Positions 54,107-63,141 of a DNA stretch of 64,000 nt are shown piece by piece. The notes beneath the pieces were generated by a model. The model was not told where the DNA came from. It did no database searches and saw only the letters and a list, made by a program, of their open reading frames with translations. The stretch's first letter is position 1. Every line of letters starts with the position of its first letter. A program made the translations under genes and the position numbers. Source of the stretch: Streptomyces hoynatensis (GTDB taxonomy: Bacteria > Actinomycetota > Actinomycetes > Streptomycetales > Streptomycetaceae); assembly GCF_003626535.1 (NCBI RefSeq), contig NZ_RBAL01000014.1:1-64000 (forward strand), written 5' to 3'.

Positions 54107-55071
54107 GCACGCTCACCACGCTGGCCGCCGAGACCTCGACCTCCACCGGCGAGGCCGTCCAGTTCTGGGTGCTGGCGCCGCTGGCCGTCGTCGGCGCCCT
54201 GTGCACCGTGCTGCTGCGGCGGGCCGTGCACTCGGCGCTGTGCCTGGCCGGGACGATGGTGATCCTCGCCCTCTTCTACCTGGCCAACGGCGCCTACTTC
54301 CTCGGCGTCGTGCAGATCGTCGTCTACACCGGCGCGGTCATGATGCTCTTCCTCTTCGTGCTGATGCTCGTCGGCGTCAGCGCGACCGACTCGCTGAAGG
54401 AGACGCTGACCGGCCAGCGCTGGCTGGCCGCCGCCTGCGGGCTCGGCCTGGGCATCCTGCTGCTCTCCGGCATCGCCCAGGCCTCCGCCGGCTCCTTCAC
54501 CGGCCTGGCCGAGGCCAACGCCGACGGCAACGTCCACGGCCTGGCCGCGCTGCTGTTCACCCGCTACGTCGTGGCCTTCGAGATCACCGGCATCCTGCTG
54601 ACGATCGCCGCCATCGGCGCCACGCTGCTCACCCACCGGCAGCGCATCGAGCGCAACAAGACCCAGCGCGAGCAGGCCGAGGAGCGCGTGCGCAAGGGCA
54701 CCCAGGTCACCCCGCTCCCGGCGCCCGGCGTCTACGCCAGGCACAACGCCGTGGACCTCCCGGGCCTGCTGCCCGACGGCACCCCATCCGAGCTCACCGT
54801 CAACGCCACGCTGCGCGCCCGCGGCCAGGTCCGCGAGGTGCACGCGGAGGCGCTCGCCGGCGTGGCGGCCCTGGAGGAGCACACCGCCCGCTACCACGGC
54901 CAGCGCAGGCCCAAGCGGGCCGTGACCGCCCCGCGCGGCGCGGCCGTGACCGGCGGCGCGGAAGAACCGCCGGCCACGCAGACCACCCAGGCCGCCGCCG
55001 GCGAGGACGGCGCCGGGAGCACCGGCGACGCGGCGGCCGCGAGCAGGGACGCCGAGGAGGCCCGCAAGTGA
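54103..55071 (+). CDS. nuoJ: NADH-quinone oxidoreductase subunit J
   Basis: 322 residues. Five helices (ending with AFEITGILLTIAAIGATLL) form the membrane core, including the pi-bulge helix VVYTGAVMMLFLFVLMLVGV. About 145 residues follow the last helix and are hydrophilic and low-complexity, far longer than the short tail in E. coli NuoJ. ATG 54103 overlaps the nuoI stop as ATGA. Confidence 0.96.
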   Translation: MSTLTTLAAETSTSTGEAVQFWVLAPLAVVGALCTVLLRRAVHSALCLAGTMVILALFYLANGAYFLGVVQIVVYTGAVMMLFLFVLMLVGVSATDSLKETLTGQRWLAAACGLGLGILLLSGIAQASAGSFTGLAEANADGNVHGLAALLFTRYVVAFEITGILLTIAAIGATLLTHRQRIERNKTQREQAEERVRKGTQVTPLPAPGVYARHNAVDLPGLLPDGTPSELTVNATLRARGQVREVHAEALAGVAALEEHTARYHGQRRPKRAVTAPRGAAVTGGAEEPPATQTTQAAAGEDGAGSTGDAAAASRDAEEARK

Positions 55072-55367
55072 ACCCGGAGAACTACCTCTACCTGGCCGCC
55101 CTGCTGTTCACGCTCGGCGCCTGCGGGGTGCTGCTGCGGCGGAACGCCATCGTGGTGTTCATGTGCATCGAGCTGATGCTCAACGCCGCCAACCTGCTGC
55201 TCGTCACCTTCTCCCGCATGCACGGCAATCTCGAAGGCCAGATCATGGCGTTCTTCGTGATGGTCGTGGCCGCCGCCGAGGTGGTGGTCGGACTGGCGAT
55301 CATCGTCATGGTCTACCGCTCCCGGCACTCGGCCTCGGTCGACGACGCCAGCCTGATGAAGTTGTAA
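55068..55367 (+). CDS. nuoK: NADH-quinone oxidoreductase subunit K
   Basis: 99 residues, three helices. VVFMCIELMLNAANLLLVTF carries the buried Glu (Glu in CIEL) and LAIIVMVYR ends the third helix. It is a proton-path subunit next to NuoN. GTG 55068 overlaps the nuoJ stop as GTGA. Confidence 0.97.
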   Translation: MNPENYLYLAALLFTLGACGVLLRRNAIVVFMCIELMLNAANLLLVTFSRMHGNLEGQIMAFFVMVVAAAEVVVGLAIIVMVYRSRHSASVDDASLMKL

Positions 55368-55381
55368 GGGGTCTGAGGACG

Positions 55382-57277
55382 TTGACGAACTTGATCGGAC
55401 TGCTCGTCGCGGCGCCGCTGCTCGGCGCGGCGCTGCTGCTGCTCGGCGGGCGGCGCCTCGACCGGGTGGGCCACTGGCTCGGCCTCGCCGCCTCCGCGGC
55501 CTCGCTGGTCTTCGCCCTCGTGCTCTTCACCGACCTGCTCGGGAAGGACGGCGAGGAACGCAGCCTGCACCAGCACCTCTTCAGCTGGGTCCCGGTCGCC
55601 GACTTCCGCGCGGACGTCGCCTTCCAGCTCGACCAGCTGTCGATGACCTTCGTGCTGCTGATCACGAGCGTGGGCACGCTGATCCACCTCTACTCGGTCG
55701 GCTACATGGAGCACGACGAGCGGCGGCGGCGCTTCTTCGGCTACCTCAACCTCTTCCTCGCCGCGATGCTGCTGCTCGTCCTCGCGGACAACTACCTGCT
55801 GCTCTACGTCGGCTGGGAGGGCGTGGGCCTGGCCTCCTACCTGCTGATCGGCTTCTGGCAGCACAAGCCGAGCGCGGCCACCGCGGCGAAGAAGGCGTTC
55901 GTCGTCAACCGTGTCGGCGACGTCGGCCTCTCCCTCGCCATCCTGCTGATGTTCACCACCTTCGGCAGCTTCTCCTTCACGCACGTCTTCGCCGGCGTCG
56001 ACGGGGCGAGCGAGGCCACCCTCACCGGCATCGGCCTCATGCTGCTGCTGGCCGCCTGCGGCAAGTCGGCCCAGGTGCCGCTGCAGTCCTGGCTCGGCGA
56101 CGCGATGGAGGGCCCGACCCCGGTCTCGGCCCTGATCCACGCCGCGACCATGGTCACCGCGGGCGTCTACCTGGTGACCCGCTCCGGCGTGGTCTTCGAC
56201 GCCGCGCCCGACGCGCAGACCGTCGTCATCACCGTCGGCGCGGTCACGCTGCTGTTCGGCGCGATCGTCGGTTGCGCCAAGGACGACATCAAGAAGGCGC
56301 TCGCCGGGTCCACGATGTCGCAGATCGGCTACATGATGCTGGCCGCGGGGCTCGGCCCCCTGGGCTACGTCTTCGCGATCATGCACCTGGTCACCCACGG
56401 CTTCTTCAAGGCGGGTCTCTTCCTCGGCGCCGGCTCGGTGATGCACGGCATGAACGACGAGGTGGACATGCGGCGTTACGGCGGGCTGCGCAAGCACATG
56501 CCGATCACCTTCGCCACCTTCGGCCTCGCCTACCTCGCCATCATCGGCTTCCCCTACCTGTCCGGCTTCTTCTCCAAGGACGAGATCATCTACGCCGGGT
56601 TCGCCAAGGGCGGCAACGAGGGCTGGCTGCTGGGCGGCGTGATGCTGCTCGGCGCGGCGCTGACCGCCTACTACATGACGCGGATCATGCTGATGACCTT
56701 CTTCGGCGAGAAGCGCTGGCAGCCGGACGAGGCCGGGCACGAGCCGCACCCGCACGAGTCGCCGCTCGTCATGACGGTGCCGATGCTGATCCTCGCGGTC
56801 GGCTCGGTCGCCGCCGGCTTCGTCTTCGACTCGGGCGAGCGCTTCGTGAAGTGGCTTGAGCCCGTCACCGGCCTCGCCCACGGCGACTCCCCGGTCAGCC
56901 ACGGCGAGGTGTCGATCGCGGCCACCGTCGTCATGCTGCTCGGCGTCGGCGGCGCCTACCTCCAGTACGGGCGGCGCGAGGTGCCGGCGGTGGCGCCCGC
57001 CGGCCGGCTGCTCACCCGGGCCGCGCGGCGCGACCTGCTCCAGGACGACTTCAACCACGTGGCGTTCGTCCAGACGGGCAACTACCTGACCCGCGGCCTG
57101 GTCTACCTCGACCACAAGCTGGTCGACGGCATGGTCAACGGCACGGCCGCCGCCTTCGGCGGCCTGTCGGGGCGGCTGCGGCGGGTCCAGAACGGGTTCG
57201 CGCGCTCCTACGCGGTCTCGATGTTCGGCGGTACGGCCCTGCTGGTCGCCGCGACCCTGTTGATGAGGGCGGTCTGA
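55382..57277 (+). CDS. nuoL: NADH-quinone oxidoreductase subunit L
   Basis: 631 residues, antiporter-like subunit at the end of the membrane arm. WEGVGLASYLLIGFWQHKPS has the conserved Glu/Lys pair, and QSWLGDAMEGPTPVSALIHA and MVTAGVYLVTRSG follow. The C-terminal amphipathic lateral helix region is present (DDFNHVAFVQTGNYLTRG). The likely start is TTG 55382 (reading TNLIGLLVAAPLLG), because homologues start at that position and no ATG or GTG is available there. AAGGGG lies ten bases upstream. Confidence 0.95.
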   Translation: MTNLIGLLVAAPLLGAALLLLGGRRLDRVGHWLGLAASAASLVFALVLFTDLLGKDGEERSLHQHLFSWVPVADFRADVAFQLDQLSMTFVLLITSVGTLIHLYSVGYMEHDERRRRFFGYLNLFLAAMLLLVLADNYLLLYVGWEGVGLASYLLIGFWQHKPSAATAAKKAFVVNRVGDVGLSLAILLMFTTFGSFSFTHVFAGVDGASEATLTGIGLMLLLAACGKSAQVPLQSWLGDAMEGPTPVSALIHAATMVTAGVYLVTRSGVVFDAAPDAQTVVITVGAVTLLFGAIVGCAKDDIKKALAGSTMSQIGYMMLAAGLGPLGYVFAIMHLVTHGFFKAGLFLGAGSVMHGMNDEVDMRRYGGLRKHMPITFATFGLAYLAIIGFPYLSGFFSKDEIIYAGFAKGGNEGWLLGGVMLLGAALTAYYMTRIMLMTFFGEKRWQPDEAGHEPHPHESPLVMTVPMLILAVGSVAAGFVFDSGERFVKWLEPVTGLAHGDSPVSHGEVSIAATVVMLLGVGGAYLQYGRREVPAVAPAGRLLTRAARRDLLQDDFNHVAFVQTGNYLTRGLVYLDHKLVDGMVNGTAAAFGGLSGRLRRVQNGFARSYAVSMFGGTALLVAATLLMRAV

Positions 57278-57278
57278 G

Positions 57279-58898
57279 ATGTCATTTCCCCTGCTGACGG
57301 CGACGGCCGCGGTGCCCGCGATCGGCGCCGTGGCCACCGCCGCGGTCCCGGCGGCGCGGCGCACCGGCGCCAAATGGCTGGCGCTGGCCTTCTCCCTGGT
57401 CACGGTCGGCTTCGCCGCGGCGGTCCTGCTGCGCTTCGACACCGGCTCCGGCGCCGACCGCTTCCAGCTCACCGAGTCGCACTCGTGGATCGAGGACTTC
57501 GGGGTCAGGTACGAGCTGGGCGTGGACGGCATCGGGGCGACGATGATCGCGCTCACCGCGGTGCTGGTGCCCTTCCTCATCGGCGCCGGGTGGAACGACG
57601 CGGACCCGGTGGAGGGGGAGCCGCAGGCGACCCGCCGCTGGCGGCCCACCCAGGGCTTCTTCGCGCTGATCCTCATGGTCGAGGCGATGGTCGTGCTGTC
57701 CTTCGCCGCCACCGACGTCTTCCTCTTCTACCTTTTCTTCGAGGCCATGCTCATCCCGATGTACTTCCTCATCGGCGGCTTCGGCGACCGGGCGGGGGAG
57801 CAGGGCGAGGAGGGGCAGGCAAGGCAACGCTCGTACGCGGCGGTCAAGTTCCTCCTCTACAACCTGGTCGGCGGCCTGGTGATGCTGGCCGCGGTGATCG
57901 GCCTCTACGCCCAGACCGCGGACCAGCTCGACGCCGGGACCTTCTCGCTGCAGGCGATCCTGGAGGCCCGCGCCTCCGGCGACCTCGACTTCTCGACCGG
58001 CGTGGAGCGCTGGCTGTTCCTCGGCTTCTTCTTCGCCTTCGCGATCAAGGCGCCGCTGTGGCCGCTGCACACCTGGCTGCCCAACGCGATGGGCGAGGCC
58101 ACCGCCCCGGTGGCCGTGCTGATCACCGCGATCGTCGACAAGGTCGGCACCTTCGCGATGCTCCGCTTCTGCCTGGGTCTCTTCCCGGAGGCCAGCGACT
58201 GGGCGACCCCGGTGATCCTGGTGCTCTCGCTGGTCAGCATCCTCTACGGCGCCTTGGTGGCGCTGGGGCAGCGGGACATGAAGCGGCTGATCGCGTACGC
58301 CTCGATCAGCCACTTCGGCTTCATCGTCCTCGGCGTCTTCGCCATGACCAGCCAGGGCCAGGGCGGCGCCACGCTGTACATGATCAACCACGGCATCGCC
58401 ACCGCGGCCCTGCTGCTGGTCGCCGGCTTCCTCATCGCCCGGCGCGGCTCCCGGCTCATCGGCGACTACGGCGGCGTGCAGAAGACGGCGCCGGTGCTGG
58501 CGGGCACCTTCCTCGTCGGCGGCCTCGCCACCCTCTCGCTGCCCGGCACCGGGCCCTTCGTCAGCGAATTCCTCGTGCTGGTCGGCACCTTCAGCCGGCA
58601 CCAGGCGGTGGGCATCATCGCCTGCACCGGCATCGTCCTCGCGGCCCTCTACGTGCTGGTCCTCTACCAGCGGACGATGACCGGGCCGGTGCGGGCGGGC
58701 CTGGAGAAGCTGCCCGACCTGCGGGTGCGTGAGCTGGCCGTGGTGACGCCGCTGATCGGGCTGCTGCTCTTCCTCGGCGTCTACCCGAAGCCGCTGACCG
58801 AGATCGTGAACCCGGCGGTGGAGCACACGCTCTCCGACGTCCACCAGACCGACCCAGAACCGCAGATCGACGTGTCAGAAGTGGAGGCAGCCGAATGA
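57279..58898 (+). CDS. nuoM: NADH-quinone oxidoreductase subunit M
   Basis: 539 residues, antiporter-like with 14 helices. FLFYLFFEAMLIPMYFLIGG holds the conserved Glu, and HTWLPNAMGEATAPVAVLIT and LIAYASISHFGFIVLGVFAM are family blocks. The last 25 residues (HQTDPEPQIDVSEVEAAE) form a short acidic tail. ATG 57279 begins two bases after the nuoL stop. Confidence 0.97.
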   Translation: MSFPLLTATAAVPAIGAVATAAVPAARRTGAKWLALAFSLVTVGFAAAVLLRFDTGSGADRFQLTESHSWIEDFGVRYELGVDGIGATMIALTAVLVPFLIGAGWNDADPVEGEPQATRRWRPTQGFFALILMVEAMVVLSFAATDVFLFYLFFEAMLIPMYFLIGGFGDRAGEQGEEGQARQRSYAAVKFLLYNLVGGLVMLAAVIGLYAQTADQLDAGTFSLQAILEARASGDLDFSTGVERWLFLGFFFAFAIKAPLWPLHTWLPNAMGEATAPVAVLITAIVDKVGTFAMLRFCLGLFPEASDWATPVILVLSLVSILYGALVALGQRDMKRLIAYASISHFGFIVLGVFAMTSQGQGGATLYMINHGIATAALLLVAGFLIARRGSRLIGDYGGVQKTAPVLAGTFLVGGLATLSLPGTGPFVSEFLVLVGTFSRHQAVGIIACTGIVLAALYVLVLYQRTMTGPVRAGLEKLPDLRVRELAVVTPLIGLLLFLGVYPKPLTEIVNPAVEHTLSDVHQTDPEPQIDVSEVEAAE

Positions 58899-60502
58899 AC
58901 CCCGGGGATCTTCAGGCTCCGGACATCGAGTGGGTGGCGCTCTCGCCGAGCCTCGTGGTGTTCGCGGCCGCCGTGGTCGGCGTGCTGATCGAGGCGTTCG
59001 CCCCGCGTTCCGCCAGGTACGCCGCGGAGGTCGTGGTGTCCTCGGTGGGCCTGGCCGGCGCCTTCGCCGCGGTCGTCGCCCTGGCGGCGAACGGGCACGG
59101 CACCTCCAAGTCGCAGATCGCCGGCATGGGTTCGCTCGCCGTGGACGGGCCGGCGCTCTTCCTGCAGGGCGTGACCGTGCTGGTCGGGTTGGTCTCGGTG
59201 TTCCTCTTCGCCGAGCGGCGCCTTGAGCCGGTGGCGCACGGGGCGCGGGTGGACTCCTTCGCCGCGCAGCCCGCCGCGGTGCCCGGCGGCAAGGCCGAGC
59301 AGGAAGCGGTCAGGGCCGGTCACACCACGACCGAGATCTTCCCGCTGCTGCTGTTCGCGGTCGGCGGCATGCTGCTGTTCCCTGCGGCGAACGACCTGCT
59401 CGTGCTGTTCATCGCGCTGGAGATCCTGTCGCTGCCGCTGTACCTGCTGTGCGCCCTGGCCAGGCGCCGGCGGCTCCTGTCGCAGGAGTCGGCGGTGAAG
59501 TACTTCCTGCTGGGCGCGTTCGCCTCGGCCTTCCTGCTGTTCGGCGTCGCGCTGCTGTACGGCTACGCCGGCACCACCTCCTACGCGGGCATCGCGGACG
59601 TGATCAGCGGCGAGCCCTCCCACATGGAGCCCGGCCTGGCCTCCACGATGGGCAACGACGCGCTGCTGCTGATCGGCGGCGCGATGGTGCTGATGGGCCT
59701 GCTGTTCAAGGTGGGCGCGGTGCCGTTCCACATGTGGACCCCGGACGTCTACCAGGGCGCCCCGACGCCGGTCACCGGCTTCATGGCCTCGGCCACCAAG
59801 GTCGCCGCCTTCGGCGCGATGCTGCGGCTGATGTACGTGGTGCTGCCCGGCCTCCAGTGGGACTGGGAGCCGGTCATGTGGGGCGTGGCGATCGCCTCCA
59901 TGGTGGCGGGCGCGGTCATCGCGATCACCCAGACCGACGTGAAGCGGCTGCTGGCCTACTCCTCCATCGCGCACGCCGGGTTCATCCTCTCCGGCGTGGT
60001 GGCCGTCAGCGAGGACGGCGTGTCCTCGGTGCTGTTCTACCTGGGCGCCTACTCCTTCGTGACGCTGGGGGCCTTCGCCGTGGTCACGCTGGTGCGGGAC
60101 GCGGGCGGCGAGGCCACCCACCTGTCCAAGTGGGCCGGGCTCGGGCGGCGTTCGCCGCTGCTGGCCGCGGTGTTCGCCCTGTTCCTGCTCGCCTTCGCCG
60201 GCATCCCGCTGACCTCGGGCTTCGCCAGCAAGTTCGCGGTGTTCAGCGCGGTCGCCCAGTCGGGCGGGATGGGCCTGGTCATCGTCGGTGTGCTGGCCTC
60301 CGCGGTCGCGGCGTTCTTCTACATCCGGGTGATCGTGCTGATGTTCTTCAGCGAGCCGCGGCCGGACGGCCCCTCGGTGGTGATCCCCAGCCCGCTGACG
60401 ATGTCGGTGGTCGGCGTCGCGGCGGCGGCCACGGTGGTGCTCGGTGTGGCGCCGCAGTACTTCCTCGACCTGGCCGACCAGGCCGGGGTGTTCGTCAGGT
60501 GA
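58895..60502 (+). CDS. nuoN: NADH-quinone oxidoreductase subunit N
   Basis: 535 residues. DLLVLFIALEILSLPLYLLC, PFHMWTPDVYQGAPTPVTGF and RLLAYSSIAHAGFILSGVVA are antiporter-like family blocks. A hydrophilic loop near residues 110-145 (RRLEPVAHGARVDSFAAQPA) is longer than in E. coli. ATG 58895 overlaps the nuoM stop as ATGA. Last gene; a perfect hairpin follows 25 bases later. Confidence 0.97.
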   Translation: MNPGDLQAPDIEWVALSPSLVVFAAAVVGVLIEAFAPRSARYAAEVVVSSVGLAGAFAAVVALAANGHGTSKSQIAGMGSLAVDGPALFLQGVTVLVGLVSVFLFAERRLEPVAHGARVDSFAAQPAAVPGGKAEQEAVRAGHTTTEIFPLLLFAVGGMLLFPAANDLLVLFIALEILSLPLYLLCALARRRRLLSQESAVKYFLLGAFASAFLLFGVALLYGYAGTTSYAGIADVISGEPSHMEPGLASTMGNDALLLIGGAMVLMGLLFKVGAVPFHMWTPDVYQGAPTPVTGFMASATKVAAFGAMLRLMYVVLPGLQWDWEPVMWGVAIASMVAGAVIAITQTDVKRLLAYSSIAHAGFILSGVVAVSEDGVSSVLFYLGAYSFVTLGAFAVVTLVRDAGGEATHLSKWAGLGRRSPLLAAVFALFLLAFAGIPLTSGFASKFAVFSAVAQSGGMGLVIVGVLASAVAAFFYIRVIVLMFFSEPRPDGPSVVIPSPLTMSVVGVAAAATVVLGVAPQYFLDLADQAGVFVR

Positions 60503-60526
60503 CGCGGCGGCCCGCCGCGGGCCCCG

Positions 60527-60573
60527 CATGCCGGTGGCCCGGCTCCCACGGGGGGAGCCGGGCCACCGGCATG
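60527..60573. terminator. 21-bp perfect hairpin after nuoN
   Basis: Arms 60527-60547 and 60553-60573 pair without mismatch around a 5-base loop. It lies between the convergent nuoN and lipoprotein stop codons, so it can stop transcription from both strands. The longest perfect stem I found outside the rRNA and lipoprotein regions. Confidence 0.85.
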
Positions 60574-60589
60574 AGTGCCCGGTCCGGGA

Positions 60590-61213
60590 TCAGTTGAAGT
60601 TGAGGCCCTGGAGGCGCTCGATCGTCTCGTTGATCTCGGCGACCTCCTCCTCGCTGAAGCCACCGGTCTCCGCGTTGCGGTAGGTCTGCGTCTGGCCGGA
60701 GGACCAGGTGACGTTGAGGACGTTCTCCGACTCGAGGGTCCAGGTGGCCGACATGTCGGTCCAGGACTCGTCCCCGTACTGCTGGCAGCCGCTGAGCGAG
60801 AGGCCGGCGTCGGTGACCTGGCCCTGGCACAGGTCGCCCTCCACGTCGAGGTCCTCGTAGTAGGTGACCTCGCCGCTCCTGATCTCCAGGTTGGCCGACA
60901 GCGGGTCGGTGCCGGTGTACCAGTCACCCTCCAGCTGCTCGGCGGTGGGCGCGGTGCCGGTGCCGCCGCTCCCCGCGTCCCCCGTGTCACCGGTGTCGCC
61001 GGTGTCACCGGTGTCGCCACCGGTGGTGTCGCTCGGCGGGGCCGTGTCCTCGCCGCCGTCGCCGCCGTCGGCCGAGCCGCCGTCCTGCTCCCCGCCGCTG
61101 CTGCCGCCGACGGACCCGAACGCTCCGTCACCGTCGTCGTCGTTACAGCCGGTGAGCACCAGTGCCGTCGCGGCGGCCACGATCGGCAGGGCGAGCCGTA
61201 TTGAGCTGCGCAT
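60590..61213 (-). CDS. lipoprotein, member 1 of a five-gene array
   Basis: 207 residues. The lipoprotein signal is RSSIRLALPIVAAATALVLT followed by Gly and Cys22 (LTGC). A Gly/Asp/Ser-rich linker with TGDTGDTGDTGD repeats (residues about 64-76) tethers a C-terminal domain with EGDLCQGQVTDAGLSLSGCQ and VTWSSGQTQTYRN. The two Cys residues of that domain recur in all full members and may form a disulfide. The extra C-terminal helix (FSEEEVAEINETIERLQGLN) is absent in members 2-4. Exposed on the outer membrane face; function unknown. Confidence 0.75.
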   Translation of the reverse strand: MRSSIRLALPIVAAATALVLTGCNDDDGDGAFGSVGGSSGGEQDGGSADGGDGGEDTAPPSDTTGGDTGDTGDTGDTGDAGSGGTGTAPTAEQLEGDWYTGTDPLSANLEIRSGEVTYYEDLDVEGDLCQGQVTDAGLSLSGCQQYGDESWTDMSATWTLESENVLNVTWSSGQTQTYRNAETGGFSEEEVAEINETIERLQGLNFN

Positions 61214-61280
61214 GGAATCCCCTCACACTTTCGTACTTGCTTTCGGCAGGCTATCGCGTGCGCGAATGCGTGGCGCGCGG

Positions 61281-61320
61281 TGTTACGCAGCCATGGCAAA
61301 GCGTGCCGTATTGATACGTC
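61281..61320 (-). promoter_or_regulatory. conserved upstream block of lipoprotein 1
   Basis: On the plus strand it reads TGTTACGCAGCCATGGCAAA followed by GCGTGCCGTATTGATACG. The block TGTTACG begins 68 bases upstream of the start codon and recurs at the same distance before lipoprotein 3 and four bases further before lipoprotein 4. It probably contains the promoter and an operator. Confidence 0.5.
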
Positions 61321-61387
61321 GGTGATGGGGGAGGGGCATTCCCGCGGGAAAGTGGATCTTGCTGCGCGGGCGAACGGCGGGAAAAAC

Positions 61388-61481
61388 GCCAGGCGGGGGG
61401 CGGGAAACGCAGGGTGGGGGGCGGGAACAACGCAGGGTGGGCGGCGGGAACAACGCAGGGTGGGCGGCGGGAACAACGCAA
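61388..61481. repeat. 23-bp tandem repeat, three full and two degenerate copies
   Basis: Units at 61409-61431, 61432-61454 and 61455-61477 read GCAGGGTGGGCGGCGGGAAC followed by AAC (one change in the first). Degenerate copies flank them (61388-61408 and 61478-61481 onward). They lie in the gap between lipoproteins 1 and 2, with no spacers and no coding frame. Confidence 0.9.
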
Positions 61482-61515
61482 CGGTGGCCGGCCCCCGGAG
61501 GGAACCCGGCCACCG
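61482..61515 (-). terminator. terminator hairpin of lipoprotein 2
   Basis: Arms 61482-61491 and 61506-61515 pair perfectly over 10 bp. On the minus strand it lies 21 bases after the lipoprotein 2 stop and is preceded by an A/T-rich stretch (TCCTTTTCG on the plus strand). Confidence 0.65.
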
Positions 61516-61536
61516 CACGGTCCTTTTCGTGCCGCC

Positions 61537-62097
61537 TCAGTAGGCGTTGGTGTAGGTCTCCTGGAGGCCGGAGGCCCAGACGACGGTCATGGTGCCGTCG
61601 GAGTTGAGGGTCGCGGTCGCCGTGGTGTCGGTCCACTGCTCCGAGCCGAGCTGCACGCAACCGCTCAGCTGGATCTGGCCGTTGGAGAAGGTGCCCGAGG
61701 GGCAGTAGTCGCCCTCGACGCCCTGGTCCTCGAAGAACATCACGGTGGTACCGGTGATGGTGAGGTTGTGCGACTCCGCCTGGTTGCTGATGTCGACGTA
61801 CCAGTCGCCGTCGAAGGAGCCGTCGCTCATGCCGCCGCCCAGGCCGCCGTCGGTGCTGCCGCCGTCCGTGGTGCCGCCGTCGGTGGTGCCCGCGTCGGAG
61901 CCGGTGTCTCCTTCGTCGGACGGCATGCTCGGGAGGTCGGAGTCGTCCGGGACGTAGTCGCCCGGGTCGATGGCCTCGCCGCCTCCGCCGCCGATGGCGC
62001 CGAAGGTGCCGTGTCCGTCGTCGTCGGCGCACCCCGCGAGCGCGAACGTCGCCACCGTGGCGACGATCGGCAGGGCCAGCCGTATGGAGCTGCGCAT
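61537..62097 (-). CDS. lipoprotein, member 2 of the array
   Basis: 186 residues. The signal RSSIRLALPIVATVATFALA ends in GC (Cys22). The following linker holds TTDGGSTDGG repeats and GGGMSDGSFDGDWYVD. The C-terminal domain has GVEGDYCPSGTFSNGQIQLS, GCVQLGSEQWTD and WASGLQETYTNAY. The first 115 residues are nearly identical to member 3, in DNA as well as protein, so the pair is a recent duplication. The C-terminal domain differs more. Start at ATG 62097 after AGGGGAT. Confidence 0.75.
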   Translation of the reverse strand: MRSSIRLALPIVATVATFALAGCADDDGHGTFGAIGGGGGEAIDPGDYVPDDSDLPSMPSDEGDTGSDAGTTDGGTTDGGSTDGGLGGGMSDGSFDGDWYVDISNQAESHNLTITGTTVMFFEDQGVEGDYCPSGTFSNGQIQLSGCVQLGSEQWTDTTATATLNSDGTMTVVWASGLQETYTNAY

Positions 62098-62443
62098 GGT
62101 ATCCCCTCGTAGGAAAACTCTTGTTCCGCGTGTTCGCGGGCCGCGCCCGCGCCAACGGGCGGACCGAAGCGTCGCGCGCTCGTACCAGGGTGCCGGATCG
62201 ATGCGCCGCGCTGGCGGGCGGGTCGTTCCCGCGTGCAAGCGATCTTGCCGAGTGGACGGCGCTCCGTGCCCCCGGGCCGTGCCGTTGCCGGGCCCGACCA
62301 TCTTCGCCGGTGCGGCTCCCCGGGGCCATCCCCGGCGCATTGCGGATGCGTTGCAGAAGGCGGCGGCTCCCGGCGGGAACGCCGACGGGCGGCCCGGGCC
62401 CGTCCTGGGCCCGGCCACCCGTCGTTGGCGTTCGGCCGCGCTG
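62098..62443. other. intergenic region between lipoproteins 2 and 3
   Basis: 346 nt with no coding frame. It contains a degraded version of the conserved upstream block around 62165-62200 and an imperfect hairpin (62384-62423) after lipoprotein 3. Confidence 0.55.
62384..62423 (-). terminator. imperfect terminator hairpin of lipoprotein 3
   Basis: Outer GACGGG/CCCGTC and inner CGGGCCC/GGGCCCG pairings leave two bulges. It begins 21 bases after the lipoprotein 3 stop on the minus strand. Confidence 0.5.
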
Positions 62444-63004
62444 TCAGCCGACGTTGACGTACGTCTCGGTCAGGCCCGAGGCCCAGACGACCTGGAGCGT
62501 GCCGTCTCCGTTGAGGCTGAGGGTGGCCGTCATGTCGGTCCACTCCTGTTCGCCGTACACCGAGCAGCCGCCGAGCGTGAGGTTGGGACCGTTCAGCGTG
62601 CCGGAGTCGCACAGGTCGCCTTCCGCACCCAGGTCCTCAAAGAAGGCGGCGCTCGTGCCCAGGATATAGAGGTTGTGCGACTCGTCCTGGTGGGTGGGGT
62701 CGACGTACCAGTCGCCGTCGAAGGAGCCGTCGCTCATGCCGCCGCCCAGGCCGCCGTCGGTGGTGCCCCCGTCGGTGCTGCCGCCGTCGGTGGTGCCCGC
62801 GTCGGAGCCGGTGTCTCCTTCGTCGGACGGCATGCTGGGCAGGTCGGAGTCGTCCGGGACGTAGTCGCCCGGGTCGATGGCCTCGCCGCCTCCGCCGCCG
62901 ATGGCGCCGAAGGTGCCGTGTCCGTCGTCGTCGGCGCACCCCGCGAGCGCGAACGTCGCCATCGTGGCGACGATCGGCAGGGCCAGCCGTATGGAGCTGC
63001 GCAT
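62444..63004 (-). CDS. lipoprotein, member 3 of the array
   Basis: 186 residues. The signal RSSIRLALPIVATMATFALA ends in GC (Cys22) and the linker carries STDGGTTDGG repeats in a different order from member 2. The C-terminal domain holds GAEGDLCDSGTLNGPNLTLG, GCSVYGEQEWTD and WASGLTETYVNVG. Compared with member 2 the C-terminal domain is about half identical. ATG 63004 follows AGGGGAT. Anchored in the membrane by its lipid; role unknown. Confidence 0.75.
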   Translation of the reverse strand: MRSSIRLALPIVATMATFALAGCADDDGHGTFGAIGGGGGEAIDPGDYVPDDSDLPSMPSDEGDTGSDAGTTDGGSTDGGTTDGGLGGGMSDGSFDGDWYVDPTHQDESHNLYILGTSAAFFEDLGAEGDLCDSGTLNGPNLTLGGCSVYGEQEWTDMTATLSLNGDGTLQVVWASGLTETYVNVG

Positions 63005-63071
63005 GAAATCCCCTCGATACCTTGAGCCGGTGCCCGGCAGGGTATCGCGGCGGTGGCCGGGGGCGGCCGGC

Positions 63072-63105
63072 TGTTACGAGTCCATGCCAGGGGAGTGCCG
63101 TATGG
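63072..63105 (-). promoter_or_regulatory. conserved upstream block of lipoprotein 3
   Basis: Plus strand TGTTACGAGTCCATGCCAGG followed by GGAGTGCCGTATGG. It begins 68 bases upstream of the start codon, as for lipoprotein 1, and shares TGTTACG, CATG(G/C)CA and GTGCCGTAT with it. Confidence 0.5.
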
Positions 63106-63141
63106 AGACGCACGGCCGCCGCTCGCGGCGGGCGGGAACGT

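Noticed and set aside
61388..61481. Possible CRISPR array
   Set aside because: Contiguous 23-bp units without spacers and no cas genes in the window.
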